This document shows positions 40,652-50,127 of a stretch of DNA of 64,000 nucleotides, piece by piece. The notes under the pieces are model-generated. The model worked only from the letters and a program-made list of their open reading frames with translations. It was not told where the DNA came from and did not search any database. Source of the DNA: Achromobacter xylosoxidans (lineage in GTDB: Bacteria > Pseudomonadota > Gammaproteobacteria > Burkholderiales > Burkholderiaceae_B); contig NZ_MTLG01000075.1 in assembly GCF_002192695.1 (NCBI RefSeq), positions 186,001 through 250,000 of the forward strand, in the 5' to 3' direction. A program made the position numbers and the translations under genes. Numbering within the stretch: the stretch's first letter is position 1; every line of letters starts with the position of its first letter.

Positions 40652-41138
40652 GGTGACGCTCCATCCATTGCCGGCTGGCGTCGAACAATGTCCGCAGGCG
40701 CGCGGGATCGATGGCCCGCAAGGTCTCGGGCGGCGCATAGGCAAGCGCTCTCAGCAGGACGCCCGCGTCCGGAGGAAACACGGCCACGCCCTGGTCCATG
40801 AAGGCGACCCACTCCGCGCCCTGCAAGGCGCCCACCCTGGCGCGGTCGGCATGCGCCACCGATGACAGGCCGACGCGCTTGAGCAGGTCCGGCAAGGCGC
40901 GCGCGGCCAACGGGTCCGCCTGCGTTTCCCGGCGCAACGCCTGCAGCATGCGCAGGCCCGCGCGGCGGTAGCGGTTTCGCGCGTGACGCCGCGCCATCCG
41001 CCACGCCGCCCATCCGGCCAGGGCCAGCGCCACGGCCAGCAGCGCCGCCCAGCCCCAGGTCTGCGGCCAGTAGCTGACCGGCTCGGGCAGCGGCAGTTGC
41101 CGCAGCTGTTCGATGGACGGCGCGGCGTCGGCGTTCAT
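40638..41138 (-). CDS. DUF4381 family membrane protein
   Basis: This is a 166-residue protein with one membrane helix (~33-52, WGWAALLAVALALAGWAAW), preceded by the LRQLPLPEPVSYWPQTWGW stretch that recurs in DUF4381 proteins. A cytoplasmic helical domain with many Arg follows. These proteins are found almost only between DUF58 and VWA genes in MoxR clusters. The start overlaps the stop of the DUF58 gene by 4 bp (ATGA). The molecular function is unknown; it probably tethers parts of the complex to the membrane. Confidence 0.82.
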   Translation of the reverse strand: MNADAAPSIEQLRQLPLPEPVSYWPQTWGWAALLAVALALAGWAAWRMARRHARNRYRRAGLRMLQALRRETQADPLAARALPDLLKRVGLSSVAHADRARVGALQGAEWVAFMDQGVAVFPPDAGVLLRALAYAPPETLRAIDPARLRTLFDASRQWMERHHVAA

Positions 41139-42094
41139 GTCCGGCCCCGGCTTTGCTGACGGCTGGCCTGGCGGCCCAGTTCGCGCCGCAACTGCGCCAC
41201 GGTGTCGTCCGCGGTGTCGATGGACAGCAGCGGCACGCGGCTGCGGTGCAGCAGTTCGGCCACGTCGCGCAGGCGTCCCGAAAAGAAGTCCGACAGCGGC
41301 TCGCGCACTTGCTTGCGATCGGCCGCCACCTCGACCTGCAGCTCGCCCTGCGTCACCACCAGCCGGCCGCTCAAGGGGATGCGCAGCGCCAGCGGGTCGT
41401 ACACCAGCGTCGCGATCACGTCGTTGTGCGCGGCCAGCGTGCGCAACAGGCGCAAGGTCGTGGCGTCGGCGCCGGCAAAATCGCTGATCAGGCAGACCAG
41501 GCAATCGTGCGGCGCATGCGCCAGCGTCCCTTGCAGCGCCTCGTTCAGCCGCCCGGAAGCGTCCACGTCGGGCTGATCGGCGCCCATGGATAGGCTGCGG
41601 CGCGCGATGGCGGCGAACAGGGCCTGGATGCGTTCACGGCTGCGCAGCGGCCGCACGCGGTCGATGCCGCCATCGCTGAACACCAGGCCTCCCACGCGGT
41701 CGCCGGCCAGATAGGCCATCCACGCGGACAAGGCCGCCACGCGCGCGGCCGCCACCGACTTGAAGCTGCGCACCGAACCGAAGTACATGCCCATGCGCTG
41801 GTCCACCACCACCAGCACCGGGCGGTCGCGCTCCTCGCTATAGGTGCGTACATAAGGCTTGCCCAGGCGCTGCGAGGCGCGCCAGTCCAGCTGGCGCAGA
41901 TCGTCGCCGGGCAGGTAGCGGCGCAATTCCTCGAAGTCCAGCCCGCGGCCGCGCAGGCGCGAACCATGCTGGCCGGCCAGTATGCTGTGCACCGGCTGGC
42001 GGCTGAAGAAGCCCAGGCCGCGCGCGGCGGGTTCCAGCGCCATCAAGTCCGCGATGCGGACCTGGACTTCCGGGGAGGGAGCGGCGGACGGCAT
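41135..42094 (-). CDS. DUF58 family protein of the MoxR cluster
   Basis: This is a 319-residue soluble protein. The DUF58 signature is GSRLRGRGLDFEELRRYLPGDDLRQLDWRASQRLGKPYVRTYSEER (~44-90), followed by a VWA-like fold starting VLVVVDQRMGM in which the MIDAS motif is incomplete. It lies 7 bp after the moxR gene. DUF58 proteins are cytoplasmic partners of MoxR ATPases and are thought to be adaptors; no catalytic activity is established. Confidence 0.88.
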   Translation of the reverse strand: MPSAAPSPEVQVRIADLMALEPAARGLGFFSRQPVHSILAGQHGSRLRGRGLDFEELRRYLPGDDLRQLDWRASQRLGKPYVRTYSEERDRPVLVVVDQRMGMYFGSVRSFKSVAAARVAALSAWMAYLAGDRVGGLVFSDGGIDRVRPLRSRERIQALFAAIARRSLSMGADQPDVDASGRLNEALQGTLAHAPHDCLVCLISDFAGADATTLRLLRTLAAHNDVIATLVYDPLALRIPLSGRLVVTQGELQVEVAADRKQVREPLSDFFSGRLRDVAELLHRSRVPLLSIDTADDTVAQLRRELGRQASRQQSRGRT

Positions 42095-42101
42095 GGCGGA
42101 C

Positions 42102-43079
<978 letters not shown>

Positions 43080-43105
43080 ACCCTCTCCTGCGTGACGTTG
43101 GTGCG

Positions 43106-44269
43106 TTAGCGGCTGGCGACGCCGTTCTTGGCCGTCTGGGCCAATTTCCATTGTTCCGGCGTCATGACGGTGCGGAACCCCAGGTGCGACATGCCGTTCA
43201 TCGGGTCCGTGCCGCGCCGGGCGCTGGTGCGGTAGCTGATGCAATAGGTGTCGCTGCACAGGAACGAGCCGCCGCGCGTCACGCGCTTGGGCGCGGCCGG
43301 AGGCACGATGCCGTCGTCCGGGTCGTAGCTGTCGGCCGGCCCCGCCGGGTTCGCGGGCGGCTGGCGGTATTGCGCCTGGATCTTGAAGGCGTCGGCGCGG
43401 TACCAGTCGGCGGTCCATTGCCATACGTTGCCGGCCATGTCGTACAGGCCATAGCCATTGGGCGAGAAGCTGCCCACCGGCATGGTGCCGACCTGCACTT
43501 TTTCATCCTTCACGACTGGAAACGGCTGCGGTTGCTGGGTGTCCCAGATGTTGGCCATGGCCTTGCCCTGCGGCAGCAGTTCCTCGCCCCAGGCATAGGT
43601 GGCCTGCTCCAGCCCGCCGCGCGCCGCCATTTCCCATTCGGACTCCGTGGGCAGGCGCTTGCCGGCCCATTTGGCATAGGCCGTCGCGTCCTGGTACGAC
43701 ACCTGCACCACCGGATGGTCGTCCTTGCCCGCGATGGAACTGCCCGGTCCTTGCGGATGGCGCCAGTTGGCGCCGGGCACATAACGCCACCAACGCGAAT
43801 AGTCGCGCAGGGACACCTCGCTCTCGGTGCCCACGAACACCATGGCGCCCGCCACCAGCAGACTGTCGTCGGGGCGCGGCGTGCCGGGCGGCAACTGGAC
43901 CTTCAAGTCCTCCCAGCGGGGCTTTTGCTCGGCGGTCGTCACATAGCCCGTGGCGTCGACGAAGCGGCGGAACTGGGCATTGGTCACGTCGTTCACGTCC
44001 ATCCAGAAGCCGCTGACGGACACCTTGTGCGCCGGCATTTCATTGGGCTGGGCCAGCTTGTGGCTGCTGCCCATCAGGAACTCGCGCCCAGGCACCCAGG
44101 CCATGCCGGCCGGGCCGCTCTTGCCGTCGCCCAGCACCACCTTCACCGCCTCGGGCGGGCCGTCCTTGCCCATCACCACATAGGCGGTGCTTGCGCCCGC
44201 GCCCAGCACCACGCCGGCCAGCAGCAATGCGCCGGCGTAGCGTGTTTTCCCTTGTGTTTGCTTTGCCAT
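43106..44269 (-). CDS. Exported formylglycine-generating enzyme (sulfatase-modifying factor)
   Basis: This is a 387-residue FGE-fold protein. An N-terminal hydrophobic segment (~11-33) acts as signal anchor or signal peptide. The SUMF1 domain (~55-375) has MAWVPGREFLMGSS, HKVSVSGFWMDVNDVTNAQFRRFV, PVVQVSYQDATAYAKWAGKRLPTESEWEMAARGG and NVWQWTADWY. The active-site cysteines C338 and C343 (SFLCSDTYC) keep the five-residue spacing of the copper-binding pair of human FGE and end in SHLGFRTV. It should convert the sulfatase cysteine to formylglycine. The ATG at 44269 is preferred (GGTGA upstream) over a GTG nine bases earlier. Confidence 0.9.
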   Translation of the reverse strand: MAKQTQGKTRYAGALLLAGVVLGAGASTAYVVMGKDGPPEAVKVVLGDGKSGPAGMAWVPGREFLMGSSHKLAQPNEMPAHKVSVSGFWMDVNDVTNAQFRRFVDATGYVTTAEQKPRWEDLKVQLPPGTPRPDDSLLVAGAMVFVGTESEVSLRDYSRWWRYVPGANWRHPQGPGSSIAGKDDHPVVQVSYQDATAYAKWAGKRLPTESEWEMAARGGLEQATYAWGEELLPQGKAMANIWDTQQPQPFPVVKDEKVQVGTMPVGSFSPNGYGLYDMAGNVWQWTADWYRADAFKIQAQYRQPPANPAGPADSYDPDDGIVPPAAPKRVTRGGSFLCSDTYCISYRTSARRGTDPMNGMSHLGFRTVMTPEQWKLAQTAKNGVASR

Positions 44270-44294
44270 TTCAATCACCCCAAAAGCTGATGGT

Positions 44295-44337
44295 TCAGGG
44301 GCGGCCGTGCCGCGCCCGGGGCTGGCAGCCCCTGAAA
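44295..44337. other. Two overlapping, mutually exclusive hairpins ahead of the FGE gene
   Basis: TTCAGGGGC (44295-44303) pairs perfectly with GCCCCTGAA (44329-44337). The right arm also forms a local stem GGGGCT/AGCCCC (44319-44333). The two structures share bases and cannot form together. They lie in the 81-bp gap between the inner of the two outer-membrane protein genes and the FGE gene. No T-run follows, so they might stabilise the upstream transcript end, attenuate, or mark an RNA processing site. Confidence 0.5.
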
Positions 44338-44350
44338 ATCGTGCTGACGG

Positions 44351-45316
44351 TCAGAACACCAGCGTCGCGGTCGCCATGACCGTGTCGTTGCTGTCCAGAC
44401 GCTTCGTGCTGCTGATCGTGGGTACCCAGCGCAGGCCAAGGGACAAGGAGCGCTTGTCCGCCAGTTTCCTGTCATAGGTCACGATCGGGCCCAGCGCCCA
44501 GTCGCGTCCCTTGAAGCCGTTGAGCCGGTCGGCGGTCGGGCCGGAGTCGCTGCCCAGCTGCTGGATGGTGCCCAGGATCAGGCCCGCGCTCAGGCCATTG
44601 CTGAAGATCTTGCGGCCCATCACATCCATGCTGAACAGCGGCGCGTTGCGATAGTCCGTGGCGTTGTTGCGGGTATAGAACTGGACCCCGGCCACGGTGT
44701 CCAGTTGAAAGCCGGACTCCGGGAATATCTTGGTGTAGGCCACCTGCGGAATGAAGGTCCAGTTGTTGAGGCTGGGATTGGCCATGTCGTCGGCGTTGTA
44801 CTTGCCGGTCGGCGCCCAGATGTTCAGGCTGAGCGCCATGTGCGAGGTTTCGGAAAAATGGTAGCCCGCGATGATGGGCGAGAAGTAAATGTCGAACAGG
44901 TTCGAGGCCGTATCGCTCTGTTCGATGTTGCGTCCCCCGGGGCCGGTCACGGTGGAATTCACCTTGTTCCAGACATAGGGCAAGGTGAAGCTGGAGGCGA
45001 AATTCCAGCGCCCCGGTCCGGTGTCCCAGGTCTTGAGCACGGTGGCCAGCGTGAACGCCACTTTCGCGTCCAGGCCCAGCGAGGAACGGCCCCCCACCGG
45101 TACTTCCCTGCTGCCGCCCACCGTTCCGTCCAGGTAGATCTGCGACAGGTTGACGGCCCAGATGGGCTCGGGAGAAACGATGCCCGCGTTGGGCTGCACG
45201 TTGGTACCCGTGATCTGGCGCCCCAGCGCTCCCTCGGTGGCCCAGGCGGCGGCCGGCACGGCCAGCCCGGCCAGAACGGCGAACATCCCTGCAACTGCCG
45301 CGATCGCGCTCTGCAT
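44351..45316 (-). CDS. Outer-membrane beta-barrel protein of the phenol-degradation MetA/SphA type
   Basis: This is a 321-residue protein. The signal peptide ends near AAWA (~26). The mature part is a series of amphipathic beta-strands with aromatic girdles (FASSFTLPYVWN, YFSPIIAGYHFSE, LSLNIWAPTGKYN, GFQLDTVAGVQFYTRN) and a C-terminal strand ending in Phe. This resembles the MetA-pathway (Phenol_MetA_deg) channel family, thought to carry hydrophobic or aromatic compounds. It is the second gene of the cluster, 39 bp after another outer-membrane gene. It may admit the sulfate ester; that is inference. Confidence 0.78.
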   Translation of the reverse strand: MQSAIAAVAGMFAVLAGLAVPAAAWATEGALGRQITGTNVQPNAGIVSPEPIWAVNLSQIYLDGTVGGSREVPVGGRSSLGLDAKVAFTLATVLKTWDTGPGRWNFASSFTLPYVWNKVNSTVTGPGGRNIEQSDTASNLFDIYFSPIIAGYHFSETSHMALSLNIWAPTGKYNADDMANPSLNNWTFIPQVAYTKIFPESGFQLDTVAGVQFYTRNNATDYRNAPLFSMDVMGRKIFSNGLSAGLILGTIQQLGSDSGPTADRLNGFKGRDWALGPIVTYDRKLADKRSLSLGLRWVPTISSTKRLDSNDTVMATATLVF

Positions 45317-45355
45317 CCCTACATACTCCGCAAGATCAGGAAAACGCTGACAGGA

Positions 45356-46183
45356 TCAATTCCCGAAAGTGATGTTCAAACCGGCGAACAAGGTGAACTG
45401 GGGCAGCCCTTCCCCTTTGTGCGCAACCGTCCATTGCGGCTCCGCGAACACGTTGAAGATGTTCTTCCCGACCCGCCAGGCCTTGCCAGCGCCCAGTCCG
45501 ACGGGAATGTAGTAGTCGCTTTTCTGCAGATCGAAGGTCCAGGTCGCCGTGGATCTCAGGTACCAGCCCTGCGGCAGATTGCGTATCAGGAATGGCTGGA
45601 AGGTGGCGGTGTGCACCGTGTCGCGGCTGTTCTGGCCGGCAAAGGAATGCTGCCATTGCACCAGCGCGCCCAGCAGCCCCTCCTTGCTGGCGTGCACCGC
45701 CACGCCGGCCAGGCCGGCGGACCACTTGCCCGCGCCCAGTTCGCTGCTGGTGGCGCTGGGCACGGTCAGCATGGGTCCCACGCCCAGGTCCAGCGCGCCC
45801 TGCTGCAGCAGGAAAATATCGAACACGTTGAGATCGCCCAGGCCCGAGTTGTAGCTGCCGTCGGCCTGCGGCCGGGTGCTGACGGGCGCGGTGATGCGGA
45901 ATATCTGCGGCACGCCGATGAAATCGCCGGGCGCGACGGGGATGGTCGGCCGGACCAGGAAATCGTTGGTGTGGGCGTTGCTGCCGAACAACTTCGGCGT
46001 GTAGTAATTCTGGAAATTCAACGACGCCGCCAGATTGAGCGGGTTATTGCTTTTGTTGGCGTCATCCGCCGATTGCGACTGGGCATGCGCAAGCGGCGCA
46101 AAGCATGGCGGCGCAGCCACCATCAGCCACGCCGCGATCCATTTCCCACTGATTTTCTCGAATGCGGACTGCGTACTGCCCAT
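45356..46183 (-). CDS. Outer-membrane protein, possible transporter (neuromedin U-type annotation)
   Basis: This is a 275-residue protein starting at the ATG ending at 46183; the frame is open further upstream into the AT-rich control region without a start signal. The signal peptide ends PLAHA (~35). The mature part is beta-barrel-like (LNLAASLNFQNYYTPKLFG, GLGDLNVFDIFLLQQG, LVQWQHSFAGQ, IFNVFAEPQWTVAHKGEGLPQFTLFAGLNITF) and ends GN after an aromatic-rich strand. Similar proteins are named neuromedin U by transfer, which says nothing about function. It is the first gene of the twelve-gene cluster. Confidence 0.72.
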   Translation of the reverse strand: MGSTQSAFEKISGKWIAAWLMVAAPPCFAPLAHAQSQSADDANKSNNPLNLAASLNFQNYYTPKLFGSNAHTNDFLVRPTIPVAPGDFIGVPQIFRITAPVSTRPQADGSYNSGLGDLNVFDIFLLQQGALDLGVGPMLTVPSATSSELGAGKWSAGLAGVAVHASKEGLLGALVQWQHSFAGQNSRDTVHTATFQPFLIRNLPQGWYLRSTATWTFDLQKSDYYIPVGLGAGKAWRVGKNIFNVFAEPQWTVAHKGEGLPQFTLFAGLNITFGN

Positions 46184-46434
46184 GCGATGTACCCCGGAAA
46201 GAGATAACAAGATGCAAAGACGCGCCGTACGAAACTGCAAATTCCGGCAAAGCTTGCCGGGATCGGAAATCGTGAAATCTGTCGCAATCTTCGCACAGAG
46301 TTTTACTTTCACCAATACTATCCATAGGCCCGGCCCCCCTTGCTTTCGGGCTGCAAAAAGATTAACGCGCAGATTAACGCGCGAGATTCCGGCGTGAATC
46401 GCGGCCGCGGAAGACCGCGCAAAAAAATGCGGCC
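46184..46434 (-). promoter_or_regulatory. Control region of the sulfatase/FGE/MoxR cluster
   Basis: This region lies between the terC terminator and the first outer-membrane gene and contains long AT-rich patches. It holds a perfect 12-bp tandem repeat, AGATTAACGCGC at 46359-46370 and 46371-46382. Further toward the gene a dyad CCGGCAA/TTGCCGG with a 3-bp spacer lies at 46244-46260, about 60 bp from the start codon. The tandem repeat probably binds an activator or repressor. I cannot name a convincing -10/-35 pair. Confidence 0.55.
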
Positions 46435-46466
46435 AAAAAAAAACGGGGATGCCCCAAGGCATCCCC
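46435..46466 (-). terminator. Rho-independent terminator of the terC-like gene
   Basis: On the minus strand the stem GGGGATGCC/GGCATCCCC (46445-46466, 4-nt loop) is followed by a run of nine T (46435-46443 on the complement). This is the only classical stem-plus-T-run terminator I found in the window. It begins 25 bp after the stop of the TerC-CBS gene and separates it from the sulfatase cluster. Confidence 0.9.
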
Positions 46467-46491
46467 ATCGCGTCAACGATTCAGGCCGCCG

Positions 46492-48069
46492 TCAGCCGGC
46501 GTGAGGCGCCTCCTGCCTGATCGGACTGGCGTGCACCTGATCGATGCGCAGGCCATCGCGCCGGGTGACCTCGAAGCGCCAGTCGCGCCACGCGATCGCG
46601 TCGCCGGCTTCGGGAATCCGGCCGCTCGCGCGCAACAGGCAGCCCGCCAGGGTCGCATCCGCATACTCATCGGCCAGGTCCGGCGCTTCCAGCAGGCGCG
46701 CCGCTTCCGCGACCGCCAGGCGGCCTTCCAAGAGCCAGGAGCCGTCGGCCAGCTGCAAGGCTTCGGGCTGGTCCTCCTGGTGCTCGGGCAGGTCGCCGGC
46801 AACGGCGGTCAGCACGTCCATGGGGGTGATCAGTCCCTCGCAAACGCCGTGTTCGTCGACCACGATCAGCATGTGGTCGCGCGAGGCGCGCAGCTCGTCC
46901 AGCACCTTGAGCACAGGCGTGGTTTCCATCACATAGCGCGGTTCGCGCGCCAGTTCCACCAGATCGATCGGGCCCGGATTCTGCAATAGCGGCAACAAGT
47001 CCTTGAAGTGCAGCACGCCCAGCACATTGGACGGATCGCCCGCGCATAGCGGCAGACGCGAGTGGCCGCTGCCGAACTTGCGCACGATGTTCTCGGGCGT
47101 ATCGGCCACGTCCAGCCAGACCATGTCGCCGCGCGCCACCATGATGGAGCGGACGTCCCGTCCGCCGATGGACAGCACGCGTTCGATCATGGTGCTTTCC
47201 TCGGGCGCAAAGGCAGGTTCGCCGTCCGCGCCGTCAACCAGCGCGGCCACCTCGTCGGCCTGGCCGGCGGCCTGCCCCGCGCGGCCGGCGCGCAGCAGGC
47301 GCAGCACGGCCTGCGCCGTGCGCTGGCGGCGGCCCAGGGCGTGCGTGCCCTTGACGCGATTGCGGCGCGCGAGCTGGTTGCACAGTTCGATCAGGATCGA
47401 GAAGCCGATGGCGGCGTACAGATACCCCTTGGGCACATGGAAGCCCAGGCCTTCGGCCACCAGGCTGAAGCCGATCATCAGCAACAGGCCCAGGCACAGG
47501 ATCACCACCGTCGGGTGGCGGCCCACGAAGGCCATCAGCGGGCGGCTGGCCAGCATCATCACGGCCATGGCCACGATCACCGCGATCATCATGATGCTGA
47601 GGTCCTGCACCATGCCCACGGCGGTAATCACCGAGTCCAGCGAGAACACCGCGTCCAGCACCACGATCTGCAGGATCACCTGCCAGAACACGGCATGCTG
47701 CGGCTTCTGGCCCTGGTCGTGGCTGGCGCTGCCTTCCACCCGCTCATGCAGCTCCATGGTGCCCTTGAACAGCAGGAACAGGCCGCCCAGGATCAGGATC
47801 AGGTCGCGTCCCGAGATCTCGGCGCCCAGCAGCGTGAACATCGGTTCGGTCAGGGTGACCACCCAGGCGATACTCGCCAGCAGGCCCAGGCGCATGACCA
47901 TCGCCAGCGTCAGGCCGATCAGGCGCGCGCGGTTGCGCTGTTCCGGCGGCAGCTTGTCGGCCAGGATGGCGATGAACACCAGGTTGTCGATACCCAGCAC
48001 AATTTCAAGCACCACCAGGGTCGCCAGGCCCAGCCAGGCGGTGGGGTCGGACATCCAATCGAAAATCAT
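46492..48069 (-). CDS. TerC family membrane protein with CBS and CorC/HlyC domains
   Basis: This 525-residue protein has a TerC-type membrane domain of seven helices (~10-235) with [17 protein letters not shown] and [18 protein letters not shown], whose acidic residues are implicated in metal ion transport. A CBS pair (~300-420, [18 protein letters not shown] and [24 protein letters not shown]) and a CorC/HlyC transporter-associated domain (~435-520) follow. Family members export Mn2+ or other divalent metals. The ATG at 48069 is the start; the frame extends 33 bp further without a signal. It ends at a strong terminator. I looked for a yybP-ykoY manganese riboswitch upstream and could not make one out. 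Confidence 0.88.
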   Translation of the reverse strand: MIFDWMSDPTAWLGLATLVVLEIVLGIDNLVFIAILADKLPPEQRNRARLIGLTLAMVMRLGLLASIAWVVTLTEPMFTLLGAEISGRDLILILGGLFLLFKGTMELHERVEGSASHDQGQKPQHAVFWQVILQIVVLDAVFSLDSVITAVGMVQDLSIMMIAVIVAMAVMMLASRPLMAFVGRHPTVVILCLGLLLMIGFSLVAEGLGFHVPKGYLYAAIGFSILIELCNQLARRNRVKGTHALGRRQRTAQAVLRLLRAGRAGQAAGQADEVAALVDGADGEPAFAPEESTMIERVLSIGGRDVRSIMVARGDMVWLDVADTPENIVRKFGSGHSRLPLCAGDPSNVLGVLHFKDLLPLLQNPGPIDLVELAREPRYVMETTPVLKVLDELRASRDHMLIVVDEHGVCEGLITPMDVLTAVAGDLPEHQEDQPEALQLADGSWLLEGRLAVAEAARLLEAPDLADEYADATLAGCLLRASGRIPEAGDAIAWRDWRFEVTRRDGLRIDQVHASPIRQEAPHAG

Positions 48070-48807
48070 CGAGATTCCATGCAAATCGGGACCGGACGCC
48101 ACGCGGCGCCGGACAGGATCAAGGGGGATGCGCCGCGGACGCGGGCGTGAGGCTCAATGCGGGCGCGAACGGCCCCGCGGGCGGCCGGCGGAGCGCGGCC
48201 GCCCAGACGCGGCGTGGCCGCGGCGGCGAAGGTGGAATCGGCTTGCGGGCTGCGAGCCCTGGCCGTGGCAGGAAGATGGGGCATCGGGCGCCGGCTTGCT
48301 TGCGGCGCCCTGCTAGAGGGTGGGTCTTCAGTCATAAGTGGCGGACGGCTCGGGCTGCCGGGGCAGCAAACGGATGGAGCGCCCGCCTTGCTCTCTTTCT
48401 TACGGGAAACTGAATACTACCTGAATCCAGTTTCCGACGCATCTGGATGGGCGCGCGCGGGACATGACTGCTGATGCACGTTCTTGCGGGATTTTTACTG
48501 GTGTTTACCCTAGGCCGGCGATATACTTCCGGCACCCTTAACTTACCAGAGATCAATGTGGACAACGACGGATGTAGTCGAAACACGACTGCAAGCGCCG
48601 CTTGACGCAGGATCCGCGGCCCTAGTCCGCGCCGGTCCTGCATAAAGCCAGGACCCGGCTTTCCGGCCCCATCCAGACGGGACCGCCAGCCCTCTCCCCT
48701 ACTGCTTGCCGACGCGATGCGTTGCGCCTGTTTGCGCGCGCCTGCGTCTGGCCAGGCGGCGCATGCATGTGGATCTTCCACCGTACTCCCCCGCTAAGGA
48801 GACGATC
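48070..48807. other. Long gene-free region between terC and the mgtC locus
   Basis: No supportable gene lies in these 738 bp. Structures seen: GGGCGCC/GGCGCCC (48286-48310), GGAAACTG/CAGTTTCC (48405-48435) and GGTCCTG/CAGGACC (48634-48655, flanked by a bulged CCGG extension). A good -10 hexamer TATACT lies at 48522-48527 on the plus strand with no convincing -35. The plus-strand transcript would have a leader of about 275 nt before the first gene of the mgtC locus. Long structured leaders are known for mgtC genes, but I cannot match this one to a described riboswitch. Confidence 0.5.
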
Positions 48808-49224
48808 ATGCGCATCAAGCAATTCCTGCCTTTCCTGGACCGCAGCGGCGCGGCGCCTGCCGCACAACAGGCCGTGGCCGTACCTAAGGCGGCACCACCT
48901 AAGCCGGCCGCACCTAAGGCGGCCCCGCCTAAGCCGGCCGCACCCACCTACCAATTCACCATTGTGAGCGTGGCCGACACGCTCAACGCGCTGCGCAAGC
49001 AGCTGTACTACGAACTGCGCGACCTGGACCTGCGGGTGCTGGCGGTGCGCATATTGCGCGCCGAATCGGATCAGCTGGCATCCACCGTCGTCACGCTGCA
49101 TTGCCCGCCGCACCTGCGCAATCTGCTGGGCGCGGTGGCGCTGCGGCTGGGCCAGAGCCCGGACGTGCGCCGGGTGCACTGGGAATGCGAGTCCGGCGCG
49201 GCCATTGCCGTGCTGCCCGCCTGA
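48808..49224 (+). CDS. Protein with Pro/Ala/Lys repeat and MgtC C-terminal-like domain
   Basis: This is a 138-residue protein with AAGGAG 6 bp before the ATG. Residues ~18-46 form a low-complexity stretch built from two copies of PKAAPPKPAA. Residues ~48-138 form an alpha/beta domain (QFTIVSVADTLNALRKQLYYELRDLDLRVLAVRIL, TVVTLHCPPHLRNLLGAVALRLGQSPDVRRVHWE) that resembles the ACT-like C-terminal domain of MgtC proteins. It has no membrane segment. It heads a three-gene set with a 35-residue membrane peptide and mgtC. A regulatory or partner role for MgtC is inferred. Confidence 0.7.
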   Translation: MRIKQFLPFLDRSGAAPAAQQAVAVPKAAPPKPAAPKAAPPKPAAPTYQFTIVSVADTLNALRKQLYYELRDLDLRVLAVRILRAESDQLASTVVTLHCPPHLRNLLGAVALRLGQSPDVRRVHWECESGAAIAVLPA

Positions 49225-49248
49225 TGCAAGCGCGGCCTGGAGGCTGTC

Positions 49249-49356
49249 ATGAAAGATCCGTACAAAACCCTGATGATTGCGCGCGTCGTCCTGCTGGCGC
49301 TGATCTGGCTGGCGGGACTGCTGCTGGTCCTGGCCTCGGTCTGGCGCCTGCCCTGA
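49249..49356 (+). CDS. 35-residue single-helix membrane peptide, MgtR-like
   Basis: The short frame has GGAGG 5 bp upstream of its ATG. The product begins MKDPYKTLMIAR and continues as one hydrophobic helix (VVLLALIWLAGLLLVLASVW) to a C-terminal RLP. Salmonella MgtR is a 30-residue hydrophobic peptide encoded next to mgtC that binds MgtC and promotes its degradation. This peptide has the same size, topology and location, with a similar P-x-K start and LVLxxxW-end pattern. It lies 24 bp after the domain protein gene and 46 bp before mgtC. Similarity is by eye only. Confidence 0.6.
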   Translation: MKDPYKTLMIARVVLLALIWLAGLLLVLASVWRLP

Positions 49357-49402
49357 GCGGCCCGCGCGTCCTTCCATACCATGCTGAAGAATCGAGAAGA
49401 AG

Positions 49403-50116
49403 ATGAAGAACTTCGAAAACATCCAACTCATCACGCTGGCCAATACCCTGGTCAGCCTGCTGACCGCGTTCGTGCTGGGCTCCGTGGTCGGCTTTGAACG
49501 CCAGTTCCGCCAGCGCACGGCCGGCCTGCGCACCAATGTGCTGGTGGCGGTGGGCGCCGCCATCTTCGTGGACCTGGCATTCCGCGTGGGCGGCGCCGAT
49601 GGCGGCTCGCGCGTCATTTCCTACGTGGTCTCGGGCGTGGGGTTCCTGGGCGCTGGCGCCATCATGCGCGAAGGCGGCAGCATCCGCGGCCTGAACACCG
49701 CCGCCACGCTGTGGGGCTCCGCCGCCATCGGCGCCTGCGCGGGCGCCTCGTTGATCCTGGAAGCCGTGGCCGCCACGGCCTTCGTGCTGGCGGCGAACAC
49801 CTTGCTGCGGCCTGTCGTCAGCTACGTCAACCGCCAGCCGGTGGACTCGCAGACCACCGAGGTCACGACCGTGATACACGTAATTGCAAACGTGGAGCAG
49901 CGGCAAGCCGCCATGACGGTGCTGGAAGACGTGCTCGAAACCGAACAGCTGCCGCTGTCCGAACTCAAGATCGACCAGTTCGGCGAGAACGAGGTCGAGA
50001 TCGAGGCCGCGCTCAGCGAAGCCTCGGTCGACGAACTGGACCTGGACCGCGTAACCGCCAGCATCGCGGCGTCGCCCGCCGTGCGCACCGCATTTTGGGC
50101 GGCCCGCACGGTATAG
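49403..50116 (+). CDS. mgtC: MgtC/SapB family membrane protein
   Basis: This is a 237-residue protein with four to five helices in the N-terminal half (~10-130) carrying the family signatures [29 protein letters not shown] and [20 protein letters not shown], then [19 protein letters not shown]. The C-terminal ~90 residues are the soluble ACT-like domain. MgtC inhibits the F-type ATP synthase and supports growth in low Mg2+ and survival in macrophages in several pathogens. It follows the MgtR-like peptide gene on the same strand. Confidence 0.9.
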   Translation: MKNFENIQLITLANTLVSLLTAFVLGSVVGFERQFRQRTAGLRTNVLVAVGAAIFVDLAFRVGGADGGSRVISYVVSGVGFLGAGAIMREGGSIRGLNTAATLWGSAAIGACAGASLILEAVAATAFVLAANTLLRPVVSYVNRQPVDSQTTEVTTVIHVIANVEQRQAAMTVLEDVLETEQLPLSELKIDQFGENEVEIEAALSEASVDELDLDRVTASIAASPAVRTAFWAARTV

Positions 50117-50127
50117 CGCCACCCGGC

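Noticed and set aside
48070..48420. Possible yybP-ykoY manganese riboswitch ahead of the TerC gene
   Set aside because: Expected for some TerC genes, but the conserved core was not found when the minus strand was read; only simple hairpins are present.
48880..48946. Short tandem DNA repeat resembling a minisatellite or CRISPR-like array
   Set aside because: It is two copies of an in-frame coding repeat (PKAAPPKPAA) with no spacers.
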